This document shows, in pieces, positions 40,148-49,806 of a stretch of DNA of 64,000 nt; position 1 is the stretch's first letter; every line of letters begins with the position of its first letter. The DNA is from an uncultured Rhizobiaceae bacterium. GTDB taxonomy: Bacteria; Pseudomonadota; Alphaproteobacteria; Rhizobiales; Rhizobiaceae. The DNA lies in the NCBI GenBank assembly GCA_947259295.1, contig CAMYMG010000036.1, forward strand, positions 62,001-126,000, read 5' to 3'. The position numbers and the translations under genes were made by a program. Under the pieces are notes generated by a model, which saw only the letters and a program-made list of their open reading frames with translations, did no database searches and was not told the DNA's origin.

Positions 40148-41929
40148 CTAGACGAGTTCCCGGCCCTTGGCGTCGATGGCATTGGCCACCGCCTCGTCGG
40201 TCGCCTCGTCGGGCAACAGCATCTCGTTGTGCGCCTTGCCCGACGGGATCATCGGGAAGCAGTTAGCGAGCGTCACGACGCGGCAGTCGAAGATCACCGG
40301 TTTCCTGACGTCGATCATCTCCTTGATCGCATCGTCGAGATCGCCAGGCTTCTCGCAGCGTATGCCGTGGCCGCCATAGGCCTCCGCCAGCTTGACGAAG
40401 TCCGGCATCGCCTCGGTGTAGGAATGCGACAGCCGATTGCCATGCAGCAGCTGCTGCCACTGGCGCACCATGCCCATGTACTGGTTGTTGAGGATGAAGA
40501 TCTTGATCGGCGCGTCGTACTGAACCGCGCAGCTCATCTCCTGGATCGTCATCTGCACCGAGGCGTCGCCGGCGATGTCGATGACCAACGCGTCGGGATG
40601 CGCAATCTGCACGCCAAGTGCGGCCGGCAGGCCGTAGCCCATCGTGCCGAGCCCGCCCGACGTCATCCAGCGGTTCGGCTCGTCGAAATGAAAGTGCTGC
40701 GCCGCCCACATCTGGTGCTGGCCGACCTCGGTGGTGATGTAGGTGTCCTTGCCCTTCGTCGCCTCATAGAGCCGCTGCACGGCATACTGCGGCATGATCA
40801 CGTCATTGTTGGGCGTGTAGGCCAGCGAATCGCGCGCGCGCCACTTGGCGATCTGCTCCCACCACGGGTGCAGGCTCTTCTTGTCCGTCTTGACGGTCGC
40901 CCGCCACAGCCGGACCATATCTTCCAGCACGCGGCCGACATCGCCGATGACGGGCACGTCGGCACGCACGTTCTTGTTGATCGACGACGGGTCGATGTCG
41001 ATGTGGATCTTCTTCGAGTTCGGCGAAAACGCGTCGAGACGTCCGGTGATGCGGTCGTCGAAGCGCGCGCCGATGCACACCATGACGTCGCAGTCATGCA
41101 TGGCCATGTTCGCTTCGTAGGTGCCGTGCATGCCGAGCATGCCCATCCAGTTCCTGCCGCTCGCCGGGTAGGCGCCAAGCCCCATCAGCGTCGAGGTAAT
41201 CGGGAATCCGGTCAGCTCGACCAGTTCGCGCAGCAACTGGCTCGCTTCCGGGCCCGAATTGATGACGCCGCCGCCCGAATAGATGATCGGCCGCCTGGCC
41301 GTCGCCATCAGTTCGACCGCCGCCTTGATCTGGTTGAGGTCGCCCTGCACCTTCGGCTGGTAGCTGGTGCGCGGCGCCGTCTGCGGCGGCGTGTAGATGC
41401 CCTTTGCGAACTGGACGTCCTTCGGAATGTCGACGACCACCGGGCCGGGACGTCCCGTCGTTGCGACGTGGAACGCCTCGTGGATGATGCGCGACAGGTC
41501 GTTGACGTCCTTGACCAGCCAGTTGTGCTTGGTGCAGGGCCGCGTGATGCCGACCGTGTCGCATTCCTGGAAAGCGTCCGAGCCGATCAGCGACGTCGGC
41601 ACCTGGCCGGTCAGGCAGACGAGCGGGATGGAGTCCATCAGCGCGTCCTGCAGCGGCGTCACGGCATTGGTGGCACCGGGTCCCGATGTCACCAGCATGA
41701 CGCCCGGCTTACCCGTCGAGCGGGCATAGCCTTCTGCGGCATGGCCGGCGCCCTGCTCGTGGCGGACCAGGATGTGCTGGACCGCGTCCTGCTGGAAGAG
41801 CTCGTCATAAATCGGCAGCACGGCGCCGCCCGGATAGCCGAAGAGGTGAAGGACGCCATTGTCCTTCAGTGCCTGCACAACCATTTCCGCGCCGGTCATT
41901 TCGCGCTGTTCGTATTGTCCGTGGCTCAT
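40148..41929 (-). CDS. ilvB: Acetolactate synthase large subunit
   Basis: MTGAEMVVQALKDNGVLHLFGYPGGAVLPIYDELF...; ALS3 TPP enzyme throughout; start ATG 41929. Confidence 0.97.
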   Translation of the reverse strand: MSHGQYEQREMTGAEMVVQALKDNGVLHLFGYPGGAVLPIYDELFQQDAVQHILVRHEQGAGHAAEGYARSTGKPGVMLVTSGPGATNAVTPLQDALMDSIPLVCLTGQVPTSLIGSDAFQECDTVGITRPCTKHNWLVKDVNDLSRIIHEAFHVATTGRPGPVVVDIPKDVQFAKGIYTPPQTAPRTSYQPKVQGDLNQIKAAVELMATARRPIIYSGGGVINSGPEASQLLRELVELTGFPITSTLMGLGAYPASGRNWMGMLGMHGTYEANMAMHDCDVMVCIGARFDDRITGRLDAFSPNSKKIHIDIDPSSINKNVRADVPVIGDVGRVLEDMVRLWRATVKTDKKSLHPWWEQIAKWRARDSLAYTPNNDVIMPQYAVQRLYEATKGKDTYITTEVGQHQMWAAQHFHFDEPNRWMTSGGLGTMGYGLPAALGVQIAHPDALVIDIAGDASVQMTIQEMSCAVQYDAPIKIFILNNQYMGMVRQWQQLLHGNRLSHSYTEAMPDFVKLAEAYGGHGIRCEKPGDLDDAIKEMIDVRKPVIFDCRVVTLANCFPMIPSGKAHNEMLLPDEATDEAVANAIDAKGRELV

Positions 41930-41992
41930 CGGTCGGTTCCGTTTTCGCTTCGCCGTCTGGCGTTGATGGTCGTTAGTCCGGTTTCGGGCAAT

Positions 41993-42015
41993 AAAAAAGG
42001 CCCCCGAGGGAGCCT
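41993..42015 (-). terminator. Leader (attenuator) terminator upstream of ilvB
   Basis: Reverse strand AGGCTCCCTCGGGGGCCTTTTTT: GC-rich stem plus six Ts. Confidence 0.8.
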
Positions 42016-42048
42016 GTGTCTTGCGCATGGGAGGATTTCGCCCGGCGG

Positions 42049-42102
42049 TTACACCGCCTTGCCCACACGCCTTCCTACTACGAGAATGCTGATCTTTTTC
42101 AT
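42049..42102 (-). CDS. Leader peptide MKKISILVVGRRVGKAV of the ilvBH operon
   Basis: 17-codon ORF on reverse strand with consecutive I-S-I-L-V-V; followed by hairpin and terminator, then ilvB. Confidence 0.75.
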   Translation of the reverse strand: MKKISILVVGRRVGKAV

Positions 42103-42300
42103 GGTCGCGGACAATAAGGGCGGATGGCGCCACAAGTCAATTGCGTTTTTTCGCGACCGTCAGCCTTACGCTCGGCGCCTGCGAAACCGGATCGTTCAAA
42201 TGCAACCGATCGCTTTAGGACCTGATCAACCCTGCCCCCTCACCCCACCTTAACTGCGCGTTGTTAGGGTGCTGCAAGTGGACAGGGGAATCTATTGCTG

Positions 42301-44127
42301 ATGTTTACATCCGACACCTCGAGTGGCGAGGCGACGTCGCAAGAACGTCGCGACGAGCACCAGAACAAGAACCGCACGCTCGGCAATGTCGTCCGCTGCG
42401 ACGGTGCGCGCGCGACGCTGGCGGCCTATGCCGAAAGCGATGTCGACGCGCCTGCGAGTCTTTGGACCGTCGGCCGCATGATCTCCATCAATCTCGGTAC
42501 CGCCCGAACGGTCGGGCTGGTCTATGCCATAAGCAAGGCCGACCTGTCGTGGCAGGACGGCGAGCCCAACGCCATCGAGGTCAGCGTCGAGCTGATCGGC
42601 GAAGTGCGCGACCGCGACGGTTCCGGCGTTCCGGTCTTCGATCGCGGCATCACCGTCTATCCGCATATCGGCGCGGTTGCGCACCGCATCCGCACCGCGG
42701 ATCTGCAGGCCGTCTACGATCTCGCCGGCCGGCCTTCCGTGTCGATCGGCGACCTGTCGCAGGACGAGAGCATCGACGCCCGCATCGCCATCGACGACAC
42801 GCTGGCGCGCCACTTTGCCATCGTCGGCACCACGGGCGTCGGCAAGTCGACAGCCGTTTCGCTGCTGATGCGCAAGGCGATCGAGGCAAGACCGGACCTT
42901 CGCATCCTGATCCTCGATCCGCACAACGAGTTCGCTGCCTCGCTGCCGGAATATTGCGTGCGCGTCGATTCCACCACGCTCGACCTGCCGTTCTGGATGT
43001 TCCGGCTGGAAGAATTCGCCGAAGTGCTGTTCCGCGGCCGCGAGACGGTGCCGGAGGAAATCGATGTTCTGCGCGACCTCATCCCCGCCGCCAAGAACCT
43101 TTACCGCAATCCCGCCGCCGGTGCCTTCCTACGCCGCGGCGTCGACGCACTGACCGCCGACACGCCTGTCCCCTACCGCATGGCCGACCTGATTAAGCAG
43201 ATCGACGAGCGCATGGGTCTGCTCGACAGCAAGGTCGATCGGCCGACGCTGAAATCGCTCAGGACCCGCATCGAATCCGCCGTCAGCGATCCGCGCTACC
43301 GCTTCATGTTCAACTCGCGCCTGATCGAGGACACGATCCACGAGACGATCGGCAAGATCTTCCGCGTCCCGCATGACGGCCGGCCGGTGACCTGCTTCGA
43401 GATGGCGGGCATGCCGTCGGAAGTGGTCAATTCGGTCTGTTCGGTGCTGGCTCGTCTGGCCTTCGACCTGGCGCTGTGGAGCGAGGGCAAGCTTAAGCTC
43501 CTCGTGCTGTGCGAGGAAGCCCACCGCTATATGCCGGCAGATCCGAGGCTCGGATTCGCACCCACCCGCCACGCGCTGTCGCGCATCGCCAAGGAGGGCC
43601 GCAAATATGGCTGCTATCTCGGCGTTGTCACGCAGCGGCCGGGCGAACTGGACCCGACCATCCTGTCGCAGTGTTCGACCTTCTTCGCCATGCGGCTGGC
43701 CAACGAGCAGGACCAGGCCATTATCCGCTCGGCAATCGCCGATTCCTCAGCGTCGAGCCTGGCCTTCCTGTCGTCGATGGGGCAGCGCGAGGCGATCGCC
43801 TTCGGCGAGGGTGTCGCGACGACGATGCGGCTCAGATTCGAGCGCATGCAGGCCAAGCTCATCCCAGGTGCCGCCCAGCGCGCCGAGGACCATGCCGACC
43901 ACAGCGACGCCGGCGACGTCGATCTGATCAGCATTGTCGAACGGCTGCGCAACGTGCCGAAGGCGCAAAGCAATCTCGGCTTCGCCGAACCGGTCAGCCC
44001 ACAGCTTCAGCCCGGCGATCCGGGCTACAAGAAGCCGGAGGCCCCAGCGCCACGGCCGGTCGCTACCCGTGACGAGTTGGACTTCGGCTACGGACTGAAG
44101 CCCGGAAAATTCGGCTCGCGCGCCTGA
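42301..44127 (+). CDS. ATP-binding protein, HerA-like/DUF87 helicase family
   Basis: HFAIVGTTGVGKSTAVSLLMRKAIEARPDLRILILDPHNEF; LKLLVLCEEAHRYMP; GVVTQRPGELDPTILSQCSTFFAMRLANEQDQAII. Confidence 0.9.
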   Translation: MFTSDTSSGEATSQERRDEHQNKNRTLGNVVRCDGARATLAAYAESDVDAPASLWTVGRMISINLGTARTVGLVYAISKADLSWQDGEPNAIEVSVELIGEVRDRDGSGVPVFDRGITVYPHIGAVAHRIRTADLQAVYDLAGRPSVSIGDLSQDESIDARIAIDDTLARHFAIVGTTGVGKSTAVSLLMRKAIEARPDLRILILDPHNEFAASLPEYCVRVDSTTLDLPFWMFRLEEFAEVLFRGRETVPEEIDVLRDLIPAAKNLYRNPAAGAFLRRGVDALTADTPVPYRMADLIKQIDERMGLLDSKVDRPTLKSLRTRIESAVSDPRYRFMFNSRLIEDTIHETIGKIFRVPHDGRPVTCFEMAGMPSEVVNSVCSVLARLAFDLALWSEGKLKLLVLCEEAHRYMPADPRLGFAPTRHALSRIAKEGRKYGCYLGVVTQRPGELDPTILSQCSTFFAMRLANEQDQAIIRSAIADSSASSLAFLSSMGQREAIAFGEGVATTMRLRFERMQAKLIPGAAQRAEDHADHSDAGDVDLISIVERLRNVPKAQSNLGFAEPVSPQLQPGDPGYKKPEAPAPRPVATRDELDFGYGLKPGKFGSRA

Positions 44128-44183
44128 ATTTGTACGGCTGGCAATGAGGCAATGGCCGCGCCAATCGCGGCCGGTCGGATGTC

Positions 44184-44525
44184 TCAGCGCTTCGACTTGC
44201 GCCAGCCGGCACGGCGGGCATCGGCCTCCGAGCAGAACCAGCGCTCGCCGTAGTCCTTGGAAATGCGGGTCTGCGAATAGAATTTCTGTCCCGGCACGTG
44301 GTAGATGCGCTCGCCGGTGTCGATGCTGATATTGCCTTTGATGTCGCACGCCCCGCCGGGTAGTGCCGCTGCCAGGTGGTGAAGCGGCGACTCCTCCGAC
44401 AGCACTGCCACTGATGCAACGCCAGTCAGCATGAGCGTGAAAGGCACGACAAGTGCGCGCGTCAAACTGCTGTGACGGTGCGAATATCGCCGAGGTCGTC
44501 GGCCGTAGTTTGGGCGCCGGTCCAT
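44184..44525 (-). CDS. Sunset domain-containing protein (often annotated as succinoglycan biosynthesis ExoI-like)
   Basis: CDIKGNISIDTGERIYHVPGQKFYSQTRISKDYGERWFCSEADARRAGWRKS. Confidence 0.8.
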   Translation of the reverse strand: MDRRPNYGRRPRRYSHRHSSLTRALVVPFTLMLTGVASVAVLSEESPLHHLAAALPGGACDIKGNISIDTGERIYHVPGQKFYSQTRISKDYGERWFCSEADARRAGWRKSKR

Positions 44526-44605
44526 GGCATCATGATCGCCGACGCCGATTGAAGCTTGGTCAAGACGGTCGAAAGAATTTTAGGAAACAGGCTTCGGTGC
44601 GAGCC

Positions 44606-45397
44606 TCAGGCGCTGACGCGGTTTCGGCCGAGCTTCTTCGCCTCGTAGAGATGCTGGTCGGCGCGCCGGTAGAAGCTCTCGGCATTTTCCTTGCGGTCCC
44701 AGATCGCCAGTCCGACGCTGGCGGTGATCTTCAGCCGGACATTGCCCGAAACGACAGACAGCCCGGATATCGCCTTGCGGATGCGTTCGGCGAAACGGAT
44801 CATCATGTCCATCTCCATGTTCGGCGCCACCACGGCGAACTCCTCGCCGCCGAGCCGGGCGACTATGTCGTGATAGCGCGTCAGATCCTTCAGGCAGCCG
44901 GCAACCGCGCGCAGCACCTCGTCGCCGACATCGTGCCCGTGCGTATCGTTGACCTGCTTGAAATGATCGAGGTCGAGGATCATCAGCCCGACCGGCCGGT
45001 CGATGCGCCGGAACTCCTCGAGATATTCGCGCAGCGCATCGTCGAAATAACGCCGGTTCTGCATGCCCGTGAGACCGTCGGTCAGCGCCGCCTGCTCGAG
45101 CGTGACCGAGCGTGCACTGAGCGAAGCGGTCATGGCGCGCAGCTTGCCCTCTTCCCGCACCTGTACCCGGATCATCGGGTAGATGAAGAAAATGCCGAAG
45201 AACAGCGCCGTTGTGAGCAGCATTCCGACCGCGAACAGCAATTTTGACAGATAGGCCACGTCGTTGAAATGGCCGATCTGCGAGACCAGTTCGGCGATTG
45301 AAAGCAGCACGCCGTATGCGTGAAACGTCAGTCCGCCCGCCACAAGTATGACCGCGATAAACACGAAAAACGCGGATTCTGATTTGTGGAAGCGCAT
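44606..45397 (-). CDS. GGDEF domain protein (diguanylate cyclase)
   Basis: Two TM segments; DALTGMQNRRYFDD-like LTDGLTGMQNRRYFD; signature motif RLGGEEFAV. Confidence 0.94.
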   Translation of the reverse strand: MRFHKSESAFFVFIAVILVAGGLTFHAYGVLLSIAELVSQIGHFNDVAYLSKLLFAVGMLLTTALFFGIFFIYPMIRVQVREEGKLRAMTASLSARSVTLEQAALTDGLTGMQNRRYFDDALREYLEEFRRIDRPVGLMILDLDHFKQVNDTHGHDVGDEVLRAVAGCLKDLTRYHDIVARLGGEEFAVVAPNMEMDMMIRFAERIRKAISGLSVVSGNVRLKITASVGLAIWDRKENAESFYRRADQHLYEAKKLGRNRVSA

Positions 45398-45519
45398 TGT
45401 CCCCTCGATCACTGCGGCATCGATTATCCCATGACCGGGCTTAAGGAGCGTTAAAAGCAATCACCGGCTCGCGAGATCGGCGATACGGTAAGCAAGGCGT
45501 AAGCATAGCGCCCTGCCTT

Positions 45520-46452
45520 TTACAGGTGCACCCCAGCGAGGCCGCTGGGCCCGGGCAGGCGCTGCCATTCGGGGCCAAGCTGGTGGCGGAACCAGGTTGC
45601 CTGCCGCTTGGCGTACTGCCTTGTTGCGATCTTCGCCTGCTCGATTGCGGCCTCGAGCGTCATCTCGCCGGCCGAAGCCGCGAGCAGTTCACGCACGCCG
45701 ATCGCCTTCATCGCCGGCAGCGAAGGATCGAGGCCGAGCGCGCCGAGCGCCCTTGCCTCCTCCATCGCGCCGTTGGCGATCATGGCGTCGAACCGCCTTT
45801 CGATGCGGGCGACCAGGTCGGCGCGATCGGGCTCGATCACCAGCAGCCGTGCGCTCTTCACGTCTATCAGCGGCTTGCCCCGCTCCTGCTGCCATTTGAG
45901 GATCGAGCGGCCCGAGGCCTGCAGCACTTCCAGCGCGCGCACGATCCGCTGTCCGTCCGTCGGCTTGAGGGCCATGGCCGCCGCAGAGTCTTCGCGCATC
46001 AGGATCCTGTGCAGCTTGGTCGACCCCTGTTGCGCCAGTTCATAGCGCCAGCGCTCGCGTACCGTTTCAGGGATTTCCGGCATCTCCGAAATGCCGCCAA
46101 CAAGCGCCCGGAAGTAGAGGCCGGTGCCACCGACGAAGATCGGCCGCCCGCTATCGAGCTCCCCGCGGCCGCTCAGCGCCATGACATCGCGCAGCCAGGC
46201 GCCGGTCGAATAGGCAACGCTCGGGTGCACATGGCCATAGAGCGCATGTGGCGCGCGCTGCAATTCGTCCGCGCCCGGCCGCGCGGTAAGCGTCCGCAGC
46301 ACGGAATAGACCTGCATGGAGTCGGTGTTGACGATGGTACCGCCGTGGCGCGCCGAAAGCTCGAGCGCCAGCGCCGACTTGCCGCTTGCGGTCGGCCCGG
46401 CTATCAGGATTGCGTTCCTGATCCGCCCCTCACCCCCGCCGGACTCATTCAT
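45520..46452 (-). CDS. miaA: tRNA dimethylallyltransferase
   Basis: [49 protein letters not shown]-track N-terminus extends antisense to serB and was trimmed to MNESGGGEG. Confidence 0.95.
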   Translation of the reverse strand: MNESGGGEGRIRNAILIAGPTASGKSALALELSARHGGTIVNTDSMQVYSVLRTLTARPGADELQRAPHALYGHVHPSVAYSTGAWLRDVMALSGRGELDSGRPIFVGGTGLYFRALVGGISEMPEIPETVRERWRYELAQQGSTKLHRILMREDSAAAMALKPTDGQRIVRALEVLQASGRSILKWQQERGKPLIDVKSARLLVIEPDRADLVARIERRFDAMIANGAMEEARALGALGLDPSLPAMKAIGVRELLAASAGEMTLEAAIEQAKIATRQYAKRQATWFRHQLGPEWQRLPGPSGLAGVHL

Positions 46453-47338
46453 GTCGCTTGTCGCCACGCTCATTTCCCATCCTGCCGCGCGCCTGCTGAC
46501 GCCGGATCTCGCAGCTACCGCTGCCGGCACTGTCGGCGCAAGCAGCATAGACTGGCTCGCCGAACAAGCAGCCTGCGATCTGGTGCTGCCGGCCGGTCTC
46601 GGCAAGGCCGAGGCAGCCGATGCCCTCGCCGCTGGTCTGGCCGGCAAAAACGTCGATATCGTCGTCCATGATGCCAGCGCGCGGCGCAAGAAGATGCTCA
46701 TCGCCGACATGGATTCGACCATGATCGACCAGGAATGCATCGATGAACTGGCCGACGAGGTCGGGCTCAAGGACCGCGTCGCCGACATCACCGCGCGCTC
46801 GATGAATGGCGAAATCGCCTTCGAGCCTGCACTGCGCGAGCGCGTCGCGCTGCTCAAGGACCTCGAGGCGTCGGTCATCGACCGGATCATCGACAATCGG
46901 CTGACCCTGGCCTCGGGTGGGCCGGTACTGGTGCGCACCATGCGCCACAACGGGGCCTGGACGGCGCTGGTGTCGGGCGGCTTCGACGTGTTCACGTCAC
47001 GCATTGCCGCGAAGCTTGGCTTTCAGGAGAACCGCGCGAACCGTCTGGTGGAAGCCGGCGGCAGGCTCACCGGCGAAGTCGCCGAACCGATTCTCGGCCG
47101 AGCCGCCAAGGCCGAGGCGCTGAGCGACATTGCCATCCGGCTGGATCTCGATCCGAGCGACGCGATCGCCGTCGGCGACGGCGCCAACGATCTCGACATG
47201 CTCAATCTCGCCGGCATGGGCGTGGCGCTGCATGCCAAGCCAGCGGTCGCCGCCCAGGCCGGCATTCGCATCGACCACGGCGACCTGTCCGCCCTGCTCT
47301 ACCTACAGGGCTACAAAGAAAACGAGTTCGTCGCATGA
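46451..47338 (+). CDS. serB: Phosphoserine phosphatase
   Basis: [53 protein letters not shown]. Confidence 0.96.
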   Translation: MSLVATLISHPAARLLTPDLAATAAGTVGASSIDWLAEQAACDLVLPAGLGKAEAADALAAGLAGKNVDIVVHDASARRKKMLIADMDSTMIDQECIDELADEVGLKDRVADITARSMNGEIAFEPALRERVALLKDLEASVIDRIIDNRLTLASGGPVLVRTMRHNGAWTALVSGGFDVFTSRIAAKLGFQENRANRLVEAGGRLTGEVAEPILGRAAKAEALSDIAIRLDLDPSDAIAVGDGANDLDMLNLAGMGVALHAKPAVAAQAGIRIDHGDLSALLYLQGYKENEFVA

Positions 47339-47892
47339 AACCGTTGCGCACCGAACGGCTGATCCTCCGCAACTGGCAGGAGAGCGACAGAGACCTCTTC
47401 CACCGCATCAATTCCGACGACCGCGTCATGGAGTTCTTCCCGTTCCGCCGCGACCGGACGCAGGCGGACGCCGTCATGGACGAGATGCGCGACGCCATCG
47501 CTCGGGATGGGTATGGCTGGACTGCCGCCGAGATTGCCGAGACGGGCCAGTGCATCGGCTTCATTGGCCTTAACGCCCCGGAGATCGCGCCCATCGCTCC
47601 CGAAGGTACTTTGGAGATCGGCTGGCGGCTGGCGCCCGAATTCTGGGGCAAGGGCTACGCAACCGAGGGTGCGCGCGCGCTGCTCGACCATGCTTTCGGA
47701 CCGCTGGGGCAGCCGGAAGTCATCTCCTTCGCCGTCACCGGAAATAGGCGCTCGACCGCCGTTGTGGAGCGTCTCGGCATGCATCGCGACGCCGATACCT
47801 TCCAGCACCCCGAGGTTCCGGACACGCATCCCCACCTTCAGCGCTTCGTGCTCTACCGGATGAGCCGCGAGCAATGGCTTCGCTCGCACTAG
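47335..47892 (+). CDS. GNAT family N-acetyltransferase
   Basis: [36 protein letters not shown]...IGWRLAPEFWGKGYATEGARALLDHAF. Confidence 0.94.
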   Translation: MKPLRTERLILRNWQESDRDLFHRINSDDRVMEFFPFRRDRTQADAVMDEMRDAIARDGYGWTAAEIAETGQCIGFIGLNAPEIAPIAPEGTLEIGWRLAPEFWGKGYATEGARALLDHAFGPLGQPEVISFAVTGNRRSTAVVERLGMHRDADTFQHPEVPDTHPHLQRFVLYRMSREQWLRSH

Positions 47893-47972
47893 CCAGCCAT
47901 CCGGGACAGGAATTTCCCAGAAAATCAGCCGCTTGTCCGGCTTTTCGGAATCAGATTCTGGCTGATTCCCGG

Positions 47973-49493
47973 TCAATCCATCCGAATGGTGACGAAACGC
48001 AGTTCGCCGGTCTTCGAAGCGAGCATCAGCAGAGCGTTCTTGCGCCCCTGCTCTTTCAGCGCCGAGATCCGGTCCAGCACGTCGCTCGGCGTCGACACGG
48101 TCTCCTGCGCGATCTCGGTGATCACCTCGCCCGCCACGACACCGCGCTCGCCGGCCGCCGAATTCTCATCGACGCTGGTGATGACCACGCCCGATACATC
48201 CGGGCCGATACCGAAGGTGCTGCGCGCCTCGTCGGTCAGTTCGCCGACCGTCATGCCGAGCACCGAGGCGGTGGCCACCGGACCGCCATCCTCGGAGGCG
48301 GTTCCGCCTTCCGCCTCGGCGAGCTTCTCGCCCTCCTCGAGACGGCCGAGCGTCACCTTGACCGTCACTTCCTTGCCCTTGCGCACGACCAGCACGTCGA
48401 CCTCCTTGCCGACTTCGCTTTCGGCAACCGCCAGCGGCAGTTCGCGGCTCTGGCCGATGTCCTTGCCGTCGAACTTCGTGATGACGTCGCCGAGTTCGAT
48501 CGAGCCGTTGTCGACCGGGCCGCCCTTGATGATGCCGGAAACCAGAGCGCCCTTGGCGCTCGGCAGGCCGAGGCTCTCCGCGATCTCGTCGGTCACCGGC
48601 TGGATGCGCACGCCAAGCCACCCGCGGCGAGTTTCGCCAAATTCGGCAAGCTGCGCCACGACGCCCGAAGCCAGTTCCGAGGGGATCGAGAAGCCGATGC
48701 CGATCGAGCCGCCCGACGGCGAAATGATAGCCGTGTTGATGCCCACCACTTCGCCGTACATGTTGAACAGCGGGCCGCCCGAATTGCCGCGGTTGATTGC
48801 GGCATCGGTCTGGATGAAGTCGTCATAGGGGCCGGAATCGATGTCGCGGTTGCGTGCCGATATGATGCCGACGGTGACCGTGCCGCCAAGGCCGAACGGA
48901 TTGCCGATCGCCATCACCCAGTCGCCGATGCGCATCTTTTCGGAATCGCCGAACTTGACCGCCTTGAGCTTCTTCAGCGTCGGATCGACCTTGAGCACGG
49001 CGATGTCGGTCTTTGTATCCGTACCGACGAGTTCGGCCTTGAGCTTCGAACCGTCGGAGAAATTGACCTCGATCTCGTCGGCATCGGCGATCACATGGTT
49101 GTTGGTTACGACGATGCCCTTTTCCGCGTCGAGGACGAAGCCCGAGCCGAGCGACTGCACCTTCTGCTGCGGTCCGCCGCCGCCATCGCCCTGCCGGTCC
49201 TTGAAGAACTCGTCGAAGAAGTCCTGGAAAGGCGAGCCGTCGGGCGCCTTCGGCAGCGGCACTGTGTCCGGACCTTCGGTGCCCTTCACGTTCTGCGAGG
49301 TGGAAATGTTGACCACCGCCTCAAGCAGCCCTTCAGCCAGATCGGCCACCGAGGCGGGGCCGCTCGACGGCGTCGCCGGAGAGGCCATCTGGGCACTGGC
49401 CACCGAAATCGGCAGCACGGAGATCGGCAAGAGCACCATCGCTGCAGAGAGGAGCAGCTTGCGCACCGCGGGCAGGAAAGTCGTGGATGTCAT
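47973..49493 (-). CDS. Do/DegP family periplasmic serine endopeptidase with PDZ domains
   Basis: GSGFVLDAEKGIVVTNNHVIADADEI; TDIAVLKVD; TDAAINRGNSGGPLFN; signal peptide. Confidence 0.96.
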   Translation of the reverse strand: MTSTTFLPAVRKLLLSAAMVLLPISVLPISVASAQMASPATPSSGPASVADLAEGLLEAVVNISTSQNVKGTEGPDTVPLPKAPDGSPFQDFFDEFFKDRQGDGGGGPQQKVQSLGSGFVLDAEKGIVVTNNHVIADADEIEVNFSDGSKLKAELVGTDTKTDIAVLKVDPTLKKLKAVKFGDSEKMRIGDWVMAIGNPFGLGGTVTVGIISARNRDIDSGPYDDFIQTDAAINRGNSGGPLFNMYGEVVGINTAIISPSGGSIGIGFSIPSELASGVVAQLAEFGETRRGWLGVRIQPVTDEIAESLGLPSAKGALVSGIIKGGPVDNGSIELGDVITKFDGKDIGQSRELPLAVAESEVGKEVDVLVVRKGKEVTVKVTLGRLEEGEKLAEAEGGTASEDGGPVATASVLGMTVGELTDEARSTFGIGPDVSGVVITSVDENSAAGERGVVAGEVITEIAQETVSTPSDVLDRISALKEQGRKNALLMLASKTGELRFVTIRMD

Positions 49494-49609
49494 GCGGATT
49501 GCTCCCGGTGCGTCGTGAAAGGTCATGGAGGGCCTGAGCCGAGCGCCATGATGGCAAGAATTACGGCGTGTTTGCGGCTTTGGCTATCGGCGCTGGGATA
49601 AATCCTCCG

Positions 49610-49795
49610 TTACCCGCGCACCAGCCACACAATGCCGACGCCAACGGCTATGGCCCCCAGCCCTGCAATTCGCAACGCACTTTCCGGCGATGACTGGACT
49701 TCGGCCGCCAGTCGCTTGGCGAGTGCCGGAAAGCCGCCATAGACCAGTCCCTCGACGACGAGGACCAGGCCTATGGCGGCCAGAAAATCCGACAC
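49610..49795 (-). CDS. DUF2065 family protein
   Basis: MSDFLAAIGLVLVVEGLVYGGFPALAKRLAAEVQSSPESALRIAGLGAIAVGVGIVWLVRG. Confidence 0.9.
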   Translation of the reverse strand: MSDFLAAIGLVLVVEGLVYGGFPALAKRLAAEVQSSPESALRIAGLGAIAVGVGIVWLVRG

Positions 49796-49806
49796 AGCGC
49801 TGCGGC

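Noticed and set aside
40127-42253. 708-aa plus-strand ORF antisense to ilvB
   Set aside because: Shadow ORF in high-GC DNA; His/Arg/Asp-rich translation with no recognisable family; the minus strand encodes clear acetolactate synthase.
46453-47004. N-terminal ~180 aa of the 494-aa miaA ORF
   Set aside because: Ser/Arg/Ala-rich sequence antisense to serB; MiaA homology begins at [26 protein letters not shown].
47874-49601. 575-aa plus-strand ORF antisense to degP
   Set aside because: Shadow ORF; the opposite strand carries the DegP catalytic motifs in order.
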